Positions 45,601 to 58,111 are shown, counted from the stretch's first letter. The stretch is 64,000 bases of DNA from Adiantum capillus-veneris (GCA_014529385.2 CM043966.1:102621087-102685086); one strand, 5' to 3'. The notes: a model not told the origin generated them from the letters alone. A program made the numbers and translations.

Positions 45601-46990
45601 CCTGACGCAATTAGGTTGCTTTGTCATTGCACGAGGAGATAGGTCCTACATCGTCTACCCATTATAAATTTATCATGTTCAAGATGAAATCGAAAGGTTT
45701 TAGGAGCTCAGACATGCAAATAACCATCCATCCTTACTGTATATAGGTGCTTGACCCTCTATTTCATAGCTATATATAGACCCCTATAGTGCATGTGTGT
45801 CCTAACCCTACCCTTGGTCTGACATTACTCCCCCTTGGAGAAGCATTTTTGTCCTTAAAAACAAAAGTGGATATGTCCTCTTAAAGACATTAATGTTTTC
45901 CACAATGGCACCTTCCTTAGGTCCAACTGTGCACTTGATCAATACCAGGATAGTTAAGAATATGTGCAGCTTCATACAGCTCAGTTGGAGGTTCAATGAA
46001 ACCAACAAGAACATCTTGATCGTATAGATTTTTTTCCCCTTTGTAAGCCTTTTCATAAATGGTTTATATCCAAAATTGAATGAATACAATAGTGTGATTC
46101 AATAGTGCATAACTCACTTGAGTATTTTAAACGAGGTACTAGAACTAAGGGGTATCTAAATGAATGACGAGGTTTCAAACTTCTTGAAGATGCTAGAATA
46201 CGTAAAAATATCTCATCTTAACTTTCCTCGAAAGTGACTTGCCAACATACCTCATCGACATAGATTAAGTCCTTTACTTGCTGTCATTCCTCATTACTAT
46301 AGCCAACCCCATCATAACCGATGATTGAGGTGGAAAACCTCACATACGTATGAATGGACTAAACCTAGTTGCAACATGCTCTACATCATGATAAGCAAAC
46401 TTCAAACTAGACATGTAATCTTTCTAATTGGATTGCTTCTCATTAACGTACGCTTGTAGCATATCCTCTAGCATTAAATTAACACTTGTAAGCTACCAAT
46501 TCATCTCAAGATGATTGACAATATGATATTGAGGTATGTTCCTCAACCGTTTACATACAATCTTCCAGAAATGATTGGTAAACATTTCCCCATATAATCT
46601 ATACAGATTGTGAAAAACAATTTGGATAAAGAGTAGACTTGATTGGAATAAACTTACAAAGTTTAGGAAATCTATCTATGTAGGGCTCCTCGAATGCCAA
46701 ACCTCATTATCTTATTGTAGTGATAGTGAGAACCATGAACAAAAATATCATATTGTGGGACAGAGTCGACTCTTTAACCAAATTGTGAACAAGAATTTGA
46801 TCAAAGAGTATACTTGGTTAGAATAAACTTACAAAGTTTGAGCAATTCATCTATGTGGGGCTCCGTGAATGTCAAGCCTTGCTATCTTATTGTAGTGATA
46901 GTGAGAACCATAAACATAAATGTGATACTATGGGATGGAGTCAGGTCGACTAGTGGTTGCAAGCTCCAAGAGGTTTTCAAGCTCTCAAAA
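45601..46990 (-). pseudogene. Ty3/gypsy remnant: LTR start, purine tract and integrase end
   Basis: On minus, an integrase segment (about 46620-46250) reads HIVNHLEMN, then AYVNEKQSNWKDYMSSLKFA and HVATRFSPFI. This matches the 'YV.....W...L...EFAYN...H..TG.SPF' block after the catalytic core. Pol continues to GAIVENINVFKRTYPLLFLR and KTKMLLQGG, then the purine tract CCAAGGGGGAG (45829-45841) and an LTR start TGTCAGACC with a TATATATAG box near 45775. Upstream, a tandem duplication of about 175 bp lies at 46619-46945. Many stops. Confidence 0.7.
46619..46945. repeat. Tandem duplication, about 175-bp period
   Basis: Two diverged units (about 46619-46793 and 46794-46945) share 'gaataaacttacaaagttt', 'ctatctatgtagggctcc' and 'tagtgatagtgagaaccat' in the same order. 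Confidence 0.85.
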
Positions 46991-48100
46991 AACACACTCA
47001 ATCCCTATCTACTTGAAGCTACACTCAACTGCATGTCAGGCAGCAAATGCTAACTACGACACCACAAGAAAAACTCATTGATTCACCAAGAAAATGGAAT
47101 CCAAATGAGACAAAACTTATAGGATGGATAGGCAACATCTAATGACACAAGCCTATGCCTCAAATTCCCCTTTTGACCACTTGCCAAAATTGTGTTTATT
47201 ATCCATAGGGTAGACTTGATCTAGCTGTTTTTGGCCCCGAATGCACTTTAAAGCTTAGCAACAAATCCCCAACACCTCTTCAATGCATGAATTTCAATTT
47301 TGTTATGTAAATCCTAAGTTATGAGTAGATTAAGAAGTAGGTGAGCTACAACAAAAAACACAGTTTTACCGCAAGAAAAGCACACTGTTGTGAAGAGATT
47401 TCACTTGTGAATGTTGTGGAGCAGATGATGCTTCAAACAGACACTTCACAAGGAAGTTATGAGCTTGAGAAGATAACAAGAGAGTACATAGTGCTCTTCG
47501 AAAATTTTGTAACACATATTATCCAAAAAAAAAGAATCGACCTTGCTTTCTATCAACTTAGAAGTTTGGAGAGCTACTTTCTACTCTTCTTTGCTATGAG
47601 CAAATGGTACTTGCAACTATCCACCTTTGAGTGTGAATTCAAGAACTTTGTCATCCTAATCTTGGATAGCTTTGTACATCCGCATCCATAGAACTCCTAA
47701 CATTATATCTTCATTCATATGTTCATCGAGATTGTAGATAAACATGTGCTAGTATAGAAATCCGTACACAAAGATATTCAGAGTGATCAAACCCAATGTT
47801 GGAGTGAACTCCTTATGGTAGCCTTTGAATTTAGCCTTGAAATACTCCAGTGGTTTGGTAGTCGCCGTTTTTTAGGTTGAATAGTTTATTGCATTTAGCC
47901 GAGCACTTGTGTCTACGAGTGCTTTGTCTCCAAATCTATTTTGTAATGTTATACTAATTCTCATGTCCAATCCATCCAGCCATTCGTCATCGGTCTCCAC
48001 TATGTCCTCCACTAAAGATTGAGTAAAAGGTAGAGGTTGAATTTGAAGCATACTGACTAACAAAACCTCAGGTATTGATCGAATTGTGGATTTTTGCTTT
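46991..48100. other. Unassigned degenerate sequence
   Basis: A 116-codon plus ORF (47341-47691) and a 63-codon minus ORF (47872-48063) have no family motif I recognise. The surroundings suggest more decayed retrotransposon sequence. Confidence 0.3.
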
Positions 48101-48850
48101 AAGATTCAAATACACACTTCCTCTTGAGCTTCCTCAATCCCCTATTGTCATTTGAGCTTGCGTTGCTTGGCTATGTACATTCTTTGCAAAAGATCATTAG
48201 TCAATGGAAAATGTGTCAAGAGATAGGGAAGGAGAGAGCTTGAGCAATTGCAAGCACTCACACACACAAAGATGGAGGCAAAAAGACTGTACTTCTTCTT
48301 CTTCACTAACTCAAGATAAGAGGTCTACAAAACGTAAGGGAAAATACAACATAAAAGGAGAACTAGTATAACGGTTTAGTGTAAACCGCTAGTGAGTGAG
48401 GCGAGTAAATAAGTGTGCCATCACTCTGGTAGGTAGACTAGCTTGGTGTAGTACTGTTGTAGTATCACTAGCAAAGATATGCATTTCCACCAACGTGCAC
48501 CAATGATGATGATTGTCGATGGTAGTCATCACGAGTTGTGTATGTTGAGCTTGACATCTCAACACTCCCCCCTCAAGATCAACACCATCTTCCATATGCC
48601 AAGCATTGCTTGAAATCACCGTAACTTCTCCACTCCAAGGGCCTTCGTGAAGATATCGACAACTTGCTCATATGTTGCCACATACTCAAGGTCGATATTG
48701 AATGCTAAGACCCTCTCTCTGATGAAGTGGTAGTGCACCTCAATGTGCTATGTCTTGGCATGAACCACTCGGTTTCGTGTCAATTGTATGTTGTTGAGGT
48801 TGTCACAATAAATGAAAATCGACCTCTGTACTTGTTGAAGCAAGGGATTC
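48101..48850 (-). pseudogene. Ty1/copia 3' end: RNase H, purine tract, probable LTR
   Basis: Minus reads SIFIYCDNLNNIQLTRNRVV (about 48840-48780), then HIEVHYHFIRERVLAFNIDL, EYVATYEQVVDIFTKALGVE and KLR (to about 48610). This is the standard copia RNase H ending, with one stop. A purine tract GAGGGGGGAG (about 48570-48582, minus) is followed by LTR-like TGTTGAGATGTC from 48568 leftward. The far LTR boundary near 48100 is a guess. No other pol part is present. Confidence 0.75.
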
Positions 48851-48859
48851 AATCACGCC

Positions 48860-49761
48860 AGTTTGGATGGGTCTATAAAAAGTCATCCACTTAATCATTT
48901 ATTTTTCGCCGAAATCGGCATTGTAATTCTTGAACTCGGAAGAATCGGATTGTCTCCAAAAAACTTGATACTTAAAGAGAAACTAGATACCCTAGTCCAC
49001 CACATTTCTAAAATAATTATCCCTTTCGAGCCAAATACCCAATATTTAACCTTGGGTATATAAGCCAAAAGTTGTAATTATTAAGGCATCGAAAAACATT
49101 GGAGCTTACGTAGTGAAGAGCATGTCTACACTTGCACGCTCACTACTCTTTATAATGATAAGCATTGCTAATGAGACTTCATGTTTTTCTTTCACACATT
49201 TTTGGTGTCGTGTACATGTCTTATGTGCTATGTTTGAGTGTGTGTATGCGACGCAATGAGCGGTTTTAGCTCTAGGTCACCTAGTGTGTTTATTTGTTGG
49301 TTTTGAGTTGTTAATGGTGTTTTAAGTGAAACTAAGCTTGGATAGAGGTAACTAGGCCTTAGAAGGAGCCAAATGACTCCTCATTCGTCATTTTTGGTGA
49401 AGGTAAGAGATTGCAACAATTGCAGTTTCTCACCTATCTGACGGTGACTGTTGTAGATTTTGTTGTTGGAAACCTATTTCCTATAGCCTATAGCCTAGAG
49501 ACCCTTAATCTCAAGTTTAATGTCATTTGGAGTTCATTTGACACCTCTACAAAGATAGACCACATGGGAGACTTAAGCATTTTCCCTTTAGATGCTTCCT
49601 TGTTTGAGAGTAACACCTTTCTCCTCAATGCATTGTTGTTGGGGCATTGCATTCAACATTTCCATGCACTAGGTAGGTCAACTACGTCCTCGGATTGACA
49701 TATTTATGTTGGTTTGAGTTCTTGCTAGGCTACTTTGTCCGATCACAGCGGTCTGCCAACA
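48860..49761 (+). repeat. 5' LTR of a gypsy-type element, tRNA-Asp primed
   Basis: The segment has a TATATAAG box (about 49055) and ends CCAACA (49761), directly followed by a tRNA-Asp type PBS. The left boundary is uncertain. No matching 3' LTR was found in the window, so the element is broken. Confidence 0.6.
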
Positions 49762-49762
49762 T

Positions 49763-49781
49763 TGGCGCCGTTGTCAAGGAT
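49763..49781 (+). other. Primer-binding site, tRNA-Asp type
   Basis: TGGCGCCGTTGTCAAGGAT, one base after the LTR end. It agrees with the tRNA-Asp complement except for a few positions near its end, and is better conserved than the LARD's site. Confidence 0.8.
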
Positions 49782-51740
49782 ATAGGACTTACACTAGCGG
49801 AGGATATCGCGGTGAGGTTCTTCTTTACCCAGTGCCCAAGTGTTACAGGGTAGGAGAGTCATTGAGGCTTGCTGATTTCTTAGGTAGACTGAAGAGCCGT
49901 GCCTTCTCTTTTGGTTGCCTTATAGGTTAGGATGACCTTAGTTGTTGGTTTTAGTGCATTGTGCGTTGAGTTTGCACTTTGGGTCATGTTGTAATTTGTG
50001 TCTAGTAGGTGGTTCTGGTGAGTTGGAAATAGATTCAATCATTTACCCTGCTATGACTTCATTTTATTCCACTTTTTATTATATTTTGTTACTTTGTTGT
50101 TTAGGTTAGATGTAGGAGAAGTCGTCAGGTTAAAATTAAGTTTTGGTGCTGCTTAGACCAACCAAAGTTGCTTTTGATTTCCATATTGCAACTTTTGATA
50201 GTAAAGTGATTGAATAAGCAAGAAGTGTGCATAACTTGAGATTGGGACGTGTGAATTGAGGAGTTCTTGTTTGTGCACTTGCATATACTTTAAGGGGGAC
50301 ATATTTGGAAATTTTGGTTGTTGTTTGAGTCATCAATTCTGAGTTAGAGCATGTTCTACAGTAATTGGATAAGTTGGAATTATAAATTTGGACAAAGGTC
50401 AAAAATTGGTCATTTTGAGTGATATAGAGTGTCATTGGGAATCCCTAGAGGTAAGGAGCCTACAGGAAGTGACTGGACCGGAAACAAGTATCAATGGAAG
50501 CTATCATGGTTGCTTCCACCTGCCACATTTTCATCTCCACAGCATACCAATAGGATCCCAAGCCCTGTAGTTGCCAAATCCACTTTCCACAAGTCAAAAA
50601 AGTTTGAATATTGGGTAGAACCAGCCAAAATTGCCTAAGTGGACCAGACTTGGGGAAACAAAGTGCTTCTTGACAGGACAAACTCCAAAAATTTAGGACA
50701 TCCATAGGTGCAAAAGACTCTACAAGGTGATAGAAAAGCTGCAAGAAGTGTCAAAGCTCAAAAATCACACTAGTGGCAGCTACCGTGATTGCTGCCACCT
50801 GTGCTAGTTTTGGACCAAGTAGGTTTCATTTGATTCCTAGGAGTGCAAGGATCCTAGATATACCTTCCATTGGACCAGTAAAAGCCCCTATAATCACCCA
50901 AAAATTGAATGTCAAAAGCCAAATTTTGGTAATTGACTAAACATGCATCAAAAAGCATTCAAACATCTCATACAGAGTATTAAAAGACTCACCCGACAGG
51001 GACCAACCAACAAAAAGTGACTAGGTTCAAAAGGCTCATCAGTGGTAGCTATCACCGCGGTGGTCACTGTCATTGGTCCAGATTGAAAAATTGACCATAT
51101 GAGCCTGTAGGCCATCTTGCAGGTTTCTAGAAATACCTTGATTGAGCCAAATAAACTCCATAATAATTCTCAAAGACCTTGTTAAAGTTAGGACACCTTG
51201 AATTATCAAATTTTGACCTAAGTTTAAAAAATTTTACAATTTTTTAATTTCAGTAAAGACTCTAGAGAGAAAATTAGACTAATCACTCAAAGGGCCAAGA
51301 GGCAAAGTGCTTGATCTTGTGTACACAGTTATCGAGGTTACCCGAGAGCAAGGGTTGCACAAAGAAGCTAGCTAATTTCACAAGTAAGAGGTTGGGATTT
51401 TTGTAAGAGTGTGTCTATCGTTTTTCATGTATTTGAGATTGGGTAGATATCTTTAGCGAGACGATAGAGTATGAAAGACCAAGGGAGTCTAGTATCAACG
51501 AAAGAGAGTGTAAAACAAGCTAGGATAGATCCCTTAGCATCGATCATAGAGGAGGGTAGTGATACTGACACCTCTTTCAACAAATCATGTCACTGGAAAC
51601 CAGTAGCTAGGAGGCTTCCAACAACAAGGGGTTGTAAGAGGTAGAATTTCCCAAACCCCTTTGAATACACCAAAATACACAAAAACCTTTCTAGATGGAG
51701 AAAACACCCATGGAGCCCTAGTTTACACGGAAGCTCGAGG
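49782..51740. other. Gypsy leader/gag region, no clear frame
   Basis: Downstream of the PBS, gag is expected, but no long frame or motif is visible. Several spaced repeats of 'gtggcagctaccgtgattgctgccacct' type (about 50490-50525, 50770-50800, 51045-51075) recur with changes. Confidence 0.4.
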
Positions 51741-52050
51741 ATGCATGTGCATCTGTATTGAAGAATGGCATGCTCAAGGATTAGGAGGAATCCGAGTATA
51801 CAATTTGACAAGCATGTGCGGTCAAAAGAATTAAAAACAGGGGACTATGTCTTGGTGTATACCATGAAACGACATGCTAAAAATTTCAAAAATCAAGGGA
51901 TGGGAGGCTTTGTGATAAATTTTTTTCATCCATTGGGGCCATCAAGCTTGCGACACTAGAAGGAGAAGAAATTCTTAACTGGATTAGTGGATGTAGGCTC
52001 AAGAAGACTTTCCACTAACCTAGGTAATGCTACAACAAATTCATAGAGAA
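51741..52050 (+). pseudogene. Gypsy integrase C-terminal fragment
   Basis: The plus frame reads QFDKHVRSKELKTGDYVLVY, MKRHAKNFKNQGMGGFVINF and HPLGPSSLRH. After a stop it gives EKKFLTGLVDVGSRRLSTN. This is the 'FD.HVRP...K.GD.VL.Y......K....W.GPY.V...H..GA..L' tail of Ty3/gypsy integrases, where the protein leaves the core and binds DNA. The final block corresponds to 'W.NG.RLKK'. Confidence 0.7.
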
Positions 52051-52199
52051 AAAAACGAACAAAAGAAAAGCAATGGATTGCTAAAGAAGCACAAGTAGAA
52101 GCGAAAGAATGAATGGCTAAATGAAGGCTTCTACGACAACAACGACAACATGGGAGACCATTGCAAATCAATGCTATTTCCATAAACTACTTCAAAGAA

Positions 52200-52946
52200 G
52201 ATAGAGTGGATCTAGTGATCAAGGTCAAGATTGATACAAATCAAGAAGAAACTACCGCTCTACTTGATATAGGAGCCCAATGAAATGCCATTTCCCTCAG
52301 CTTATATACATAGCTTAGTCAAAGAGCGAAGCTTCAAACGACACAACAAGAGATGCAAAGCTATATTGAACACTAGATCAAAGCAATAGGGTTGGTAACC
52401 CTATTTGTTCAAATTAATCAGTATGTCTACCCACACAGATTTTATGTGGTAGAAGATCATCAAAACCAACACAAATTATTGCTAGGACAGCCATGGCAAA
52501 GAAAGTACAATGTTCTGATAGATTAGAAGTCTGATCTAGTATGAATTCAAATTGGAATAGATAGTCAAATGGTTTCATTAACTAAAGCAAGAGAAATAAG
52601 ACCAGCAATGGAACAGACGACTGACAAGGGAAAACAACCCTTGCGTAAAGGAATCATGCAGTGGATTCCCAAAGAGTCTCCACAAGAACAAACACTTCAA
52701 AAAAAAGGTGGCATCAGCCTCACCCACATCAAAAATGAAAAAAAAAATCCAACGAGACAAACACAAAACAAAAGAAAAAGATGGCTACCCAAGGACTAGC
52801 TTTGAACAAAGCAGGTATGGATCAAGAAAGATGTAGTAGGTGCAAAAGAATCACTCCAAATCCATGAGCCAACACAGACTCAAGTATCGTCTCACACCAT
52901 AATGACCACTCATGCATCCATCACAAATGTATGGGTACCAAAGAAG
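52200..52946 (+). pseudogene. Gypsy protease-like fragment with WxPK repeats
   Basis: The plus frame reads ETTALLDIGAQ (about 52250), where the retropepsin D-(T/S)-G is replaced by D-I-G. It continues to FYVVEDHQNQHKLLLGQPWQ and KYNVLID, the usual 'V...Y..LLGRPWL....A.ID' ending. A lysine-rich tail follows with repeated QWIPKE, RWLPKD, QVWIKKD and VWVPKK. It ends at the LINE-3 tail. Stops are frequent. It lies after the integrase fragment, opposite to the normal order. Confidence 0.6.
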
Positions 52947-52999
52947 TTTTTTTTTCCGAGAAAAAAATCCTTCTATTAGTTAATGAAAACTGCCCATAG

Positions 53000-55900
53000 G
53001 GCTACATCCACCTCTGCAGGAGAGGGCTACAACAAGCATGATGGGGAGACTCTCCCAATGAAAAAACAACATATATACAATGAGGCTAAATCAAGAAATG
53101 GGAGGAGGGAAGAGCCACACAGGTGGATAGTAGTGCCATTTGGGCATCCCCTGGACAATGGTGTAGAAAGGCCCAGGGCGCCAGAGTCGAAGGAAAGCCT
53201 CGCGGGATCCCGCATGAGGTCAGAGTTGCCCTGTAGTCCCTCAAGCTGTCTTCTGAGAGTATGGATCAGCTCTAGCCAAAAGTCACGAATAGTCTCTGCT
53301 GGTGGCACAGGGCGAGCCTCAAAGATGTGGAAACAGCGGGCCCGCCAGATGAACCAGAGAGCTAGGCCGCTGATGAGCTCCCAACACTCCTCTCTCTCAC
53401 TGCACCACTCTTGTGGAGTAAGATCTGTAGCAGGCTGGAGAGTAGGTCACCCCCCCTGCATCACTATCATCCTGCTGGTGGAAGATAGCTCAAACTAAAG
53501 TGCCAGGCCCGTGAGGGTGGACCAAGCCGCTGCCCCCCAAGTGTACTGTCGAGCCGTGGAGAGGGCAGGCATCAGCCGAAGAACTCGTAGCCACACCTGC
53601 TGGGCCGAGGGACAGTCCCAAAGACAATGACGCTGACTCTCCACCAACTGGTCACAGGCTGCACATGCGGCCGAGAGACCACTATGCACAAGCCATCTCC
53701 CTACTGCTGTGGCTCTGTGTGCAACCAGCCACTGGAACAAAGTGATGCGCCTCGACTGTCTGGAGTCCCACAGCCTCTGCCAAAAAGCTGCCAAGAATTC
53801 GACTGTGAGGCCCTCCTCCTGCCAATGACGTGTTGCAGCAGGGCGGGCCTCTCTCTGTGCTGCAAGTATATGACGTCCAAGCCGAACAGTGTACTGAAAA
53901 AAGGGGACTCCTGGGCGGTCTGCAGAAGAGAAGGGGTCCCTCCATAGCCACTCACCAGGATCCCACTGTACTCGTGCCAGTGGACAGCACTCCCAAGCCC
54001 ATAGCCTCCAGTGTCCTGTCTCAAGAGCTACTGGGTCAGGGTCGATGACGGAAGTCCTCCCACAGATGCCCACAACTCGGATCCTTTGGAAACAACACTC
54101 TGCTACCTGCGGGGCCTCTACTGCAACTCGCTGTAATCGTCCCCCACCCTGAAGCTCGAAGAACACGGCTGGGACAGTCTCTGAGCAAGCCCTGACTGAA
54201 ATGAGAACCTCCAATCATGTGAAGGCTCCCATCCACCGGGGTGCTACTGGCTCGAGAGGCGTGAGCCACTCAACTGGAACTGACTCTGAGATGTCCTGAC
54301 ACATGCTCTGCACCCCTCTCATGCCCTGTAGCTGGATTGCCTACACCTCCTCTGACAAACCTGTGAACGCTAGCCAGTCACCTAGAGAGCACGCTTAGCC
54401 AGTCACCTAGAGAGCACGCTGGACCTGCTGCCATGGGACCCCAAGAAACATGAGGCCGACTCCCAACCAAGTGGCCTCTCTGAGTTCTAACCATGGGGTT
54501 CCAGACGAGGGGCTTCTGTAGGCACTCCTCCGTGCACGTCGGCTGTCTCTGCTCCAGGCCACGCCGTAAGAGCTCCCAAGATCGAAGCAAACTCACCGCG
54601 AATCGGTCCTCCAGTCTCCTGCTCAAACCAACTCGGCGCAACTCTGTAAAGATCCATCTGGTCGAAGGTTGCCAAGGGCCTCTTGACTGAGGCACCCTGG
54701 CACGAAGCCTCTCCAACAAGAGCTCCTTCCAGGGCTCCTCGCCCGGAAGAAGTCCTTTGACGATGAACTTCCCAAGAAGGGCTCTGCTCTGCTGTGCTGG
54801 ATCAATGATCCTAAGTCCTCCCTGAGAACAAGGAAGTGTGATGACTGACCAAGCCACCTTGGCTCGGGCAATCTGAGTGTCGCGACCTGACCAAAGGAAG
54901 TTCCTGATCAGCCTCTCTACATGGCTGATACAAGAACTCGAGAAGATCCAGCAAGAAGTGATGTACCACATAGTCGCCAACAACACCTGGTTGGCAACTA
55001 CTACTCTACTAGCCAGCGAAAGTCGTGCTGAGCTCCAATGTAACAGCTTTCTCCTGATGGACAAGAGAAGAGGGGCAATCTGCTGCTCGGGGGACAAGTC
55101 CAAACCAACCTGACAACCCAAGTACCGAACTGCAGTCCCTGGAGGAATCCACCTGAAACCCTCTCCTGGCATCCAATCTGGCATCGGAGCACTGCCAACC
55201 GAGAAAGCCACTGTCTTTCTCCAATTGATCAGTGCGCCCGATGCACAGTAGAAGGTCTCCAAATTAAAGCCTGCTCACATCTGTGTAAATTGGCCTCCTG
55301 GCCCTCTAAGTACAAGGCTGAGTCGTCGGAAAACTCAGCATCCAGAAGCTCATCTCCCCGTATAGGGAGTGCTAAGCCCCTCAGACCAACCTGCTGTGAC
55401 ACCAAAAATCTGCTCATCGCCTCTGCATAGAACAAAAAGAGAAAGGGGGCAAGAGGACAACCGTGTCGGACCGATCGTGTGAGCATGAAGCGCTCACCTC
55501 TACCTCCTGCCAAAAGCACCCGACTGTGAGCCTGTCTGTACAAAGCTGACACCCCTCTGATCCAAGCATCTGAGAAGACCATCCTGCATAGCGTGCCCTC
55601 TAAAAAGTCCCAGTCAACTCTGTCATATGCCTTCTCAAAATGGAGAAGAAGAATCACAAGGTCCTCCCCACGGAGTCGTGCCAGGGCAGAAGCCTCCCAG
55701 AAAGTGAAGATGTTGTCAAGGATACTGTGTTCCTTGACAAAACCTGTCTGAGTCCCATGTATAAGGCTCTCCAAAAGTGGCTGAATCCTCAAACTCAAAG
55801 CCTTGGCAAGAATTTTGTAGGCTGAGTTGAGAATGGTGATGGGGCGTCACTGTCGAATCTCATCCAAGGAGCCACCCTCCTTTGGAATGAGGTAAATCAG

Positions 55901-56897
55901 GTCCTCACTCATGCTATCCGGCATCACTCCTGTGTGTAGAATGTACTGAAAGGCACTACAAAGATCTGGGCCAAGCAGGTCCCGGTACTCCAAGAAGAAG
56001 CTGGGAGTCAGCCCATCCTCACCTGGATAGCTACCACGAGGGAGGGCCCTAAGAGCCGTGTGCAGCTCCTCAAGCTGAAGAGGTATCTCTAGCCTCTGGC
56101 ACATCTCCTCAGTCATAAGACAAGGCATCTGTGCCCAAACCTGCTCCCTGTATGCATCCTGTCTCTTTGACTGGTCACGGTAAAAGTCAGTAGCAATTGC
56201 ACGCATATCCTCGGGCTCACAAACAACTCACCCATCGGGTCTCCTCAATTGATTGACCTTGGCATGCGAGTGCCGAGGTCCCACTGTCTCAAAAAAAGCA
56301 CCTGTCACTCTGTCACCCACCTGAGTCCACTGAGATGCCTGTCGGTGAAAGGCAAACTCATGGCGCCTCTCCTCTGTGCGAGCAAGCTCCTGTCGAGCCT
56401 GCTGTAACTGCTCCTACAACCATGGACTGTCTCGATGCTGCTCCTGCATCCTCTGTAGTGAAGCAATGCCTCGTCTGAGAAGCTGTCCTCCTCTCTCGCT
56501 GTAGCCCATCGAGCCAGAGACTCCTGGAGAAAAAAGTGGCTAAGCTGAGCTAGGCCTGAGGCCACTCTGTCTGCAGGTGGAGCCTGGCTGTCCATGCCCT
56601 CTGTCCAGAGAGCCTAGACCCTCTCTCTGAGTGCTGAGTCCAACAAGACCCGCTCTGGGATGCGAAGCATCGTGCTCCCACTCCTCTGCCTGTCTGCCAC
56701 TGTGAGGATCACTGGTGCATGGTTCGAGAAGGATGTCCCTGCCAGGATGCCCACTGATCCCCCCAAGTCACTGAAGTGGTCACTAGTGTAGAAGCATCTA
56801 TGCGCGATAGATTCACTCCTCCCACTCTGCGGTCCGATCTAGAGAAGGCAAGACTCTCTGGAGGCCTCACAAAGCCAGAATGCTGCCATGCATCCGA
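53000..56897 (-). pseudogene. LINE-3 ORF2 main part: endonuclease end, RT, zinc-type C-terminus
   Basis: From 56897 down: SDAWQHSGFVRPPESLAFSR, GGVNLSRID, and the SDH-type box as SNHAPV (about 56720). RT: ALRALPRGSYPGEDGL, RPITILNSAYKILAKAL, QTGFVKEHSILDNIF, LLHFEKAYDRVDWDFL, RHGCPLAPFLF and EFSDDSALYL, where the catalytic box reads FSDD (about 55335). Then SGALINWRKTVAFSVG, RYLGCQVGLDLS, HVERLIRNFLWSG and, near the end, LVAHRATAVGRWLVHSG with CAACDQLVESQRHCLWDC, a zf-RVT zinc motif. Stops or shifts occur near 56625, 56210, 55840, 55260, 54215 and 53495, so it is inactive. Confidence 0.88.
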
Positions 56898-57089
56898 TGT
56901 TGGGGTATAAAGCCCAATGTGGTCGCCCAAGTAAGTGGGCGGGCCGCTAGGTATGTACACATATTCTTTTGTAAAAACCTAATAAGAACTCACTATGCTC
57001 TACACATTACAGTAGAGCGAGTTCACCATATCTTCGTGCTCTTCTTCTCGCACTCTCTCTCGCGTCGCACTTCCGCTCGTACTCCTTCA
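56898..57089 (+). repeat. Copia-1 5' LTR
   Basis: 192 bp, TGTTGGGG...CCTTCA. TATAAA at 56906-56911 lies very close to the LTR start, so it may not be the promoter. The end is CG-rich ('tctcgcgtcgcacttccgctcg'). Confidence 0.95.
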
Positions 57090-57091
57090 AC

Positions 57092-57103
57092 TGGTATCAG
57101 AGC
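57092..57103 (+). other. Copia-1 primer-binding site, initiator tRNA-Met
   Basis: TGGTATCAGAGC, two bases after the LTR. Exact match to the plant initiator tRNA-Met complement. Confidence 0.95.
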
Positions 57104-58111
57104 TCAGATCGAGGCTTGGGGCAGCACTGCAGGAGGCTAGAGTCACCAACTCAGATTGGAGTGAAATTTGACAGGCGAAGACACGGCCCCAAATCTCGTG
57201 GGAAAACTCGAAGGGCTTAGTGTTGTCAGAATTTCATTCTGAGGTCATCTCGGCCACCGTTCGGCTTCGACAAAGGTCTGCGCATGCCATTTTCGACTAC
57301 GTGGTCTCGACGGGTGCAGATCCGACTCTGCAAATTTGGGGTTTTCGGCCTACGATTGCAGGTGCTGAGGATATCAACACTCCCAGAGTGTTGATTTGTG
57401 GCTGTCTACACATCGAAGGACGGCTCACAGTTCTTGGAGGCGTGTCACATACGACACGGACGCATCTACACACAGACTGTACTTCCACATGGGATGTATT
57501 GTCAGAGATGATGTATGTCTGTTGAGGGTTTGCTGGCTGTGAGTCACGCAGCAAACAACCGTCGTAGCGGATACAACATACAGTGGGAAATTTGTGGATG
57601 TATGACTTTGTGGGAAGTCTATGTACTGTCAGATTTACTGCAGCCTTTGTTGAGGGTCGAGTGAGGTTTTATTGAGCTGGGGGATTCTCGAATGTTGAGA
57701 TCCTTTGGGTGATACAGGTCTTGGAGCGATCCCTCGAGCACCCTTAGATAGGCAGCTAGGATGTATTGACTGTGAGTTAGACAGTTGGGATTGCATCTTT
57801 GCTTTACTGCTGTTGAGGCATTGTCGCAGTCTAGGCTTACAGGACAGTGACAGGACAGTTAGAGACAGTACAGGTGCAGAACAGGTTTACCCACAGCTTA
57901 CAGTGTTAGAGAGACAGTGGTTTTTTGAGTTGTTTTTTGGTCTGTTTTTAGTACACCAGAGCCATTTTACAAAGGAGACTCTGCCAAAATTTCTGCAGAA
58001 TCTGAAGCTTTCTTGGTTCATTTGACATGTTGATATTGGTTCAGAGGTCAGTTTACAGGGGAAACTCTGCCGAATTTTTCCCAAGAAAGTAAACTACTGT
58101 GAAGCGTAGCT
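57104..58111 (+). other. Copia-1 leader, about 1.0 kb
   Basis: No conserved coding. It is unusually long for a copia leader and contains several short upstream ORFs. Two similar blocks (ggagactctgccaaaatttct near 57975 and ggggaaactctgccgaattttt near 58058) suggest a local duplication. Confidence 0.6.

Noticed and set aside
47341-47691. 116-codon plus ORF as a possible host gene
   Set aside because: No start context, no family motif and retrotransposon remnants on both sides. Kept as unassigned.
52983-53498. 171-codon plus-strand ORF
   Set aside because: Antisense to the LINE-3 ORF2 C-terminus (minus reads WFIWRARCFHIFEARPVPP).
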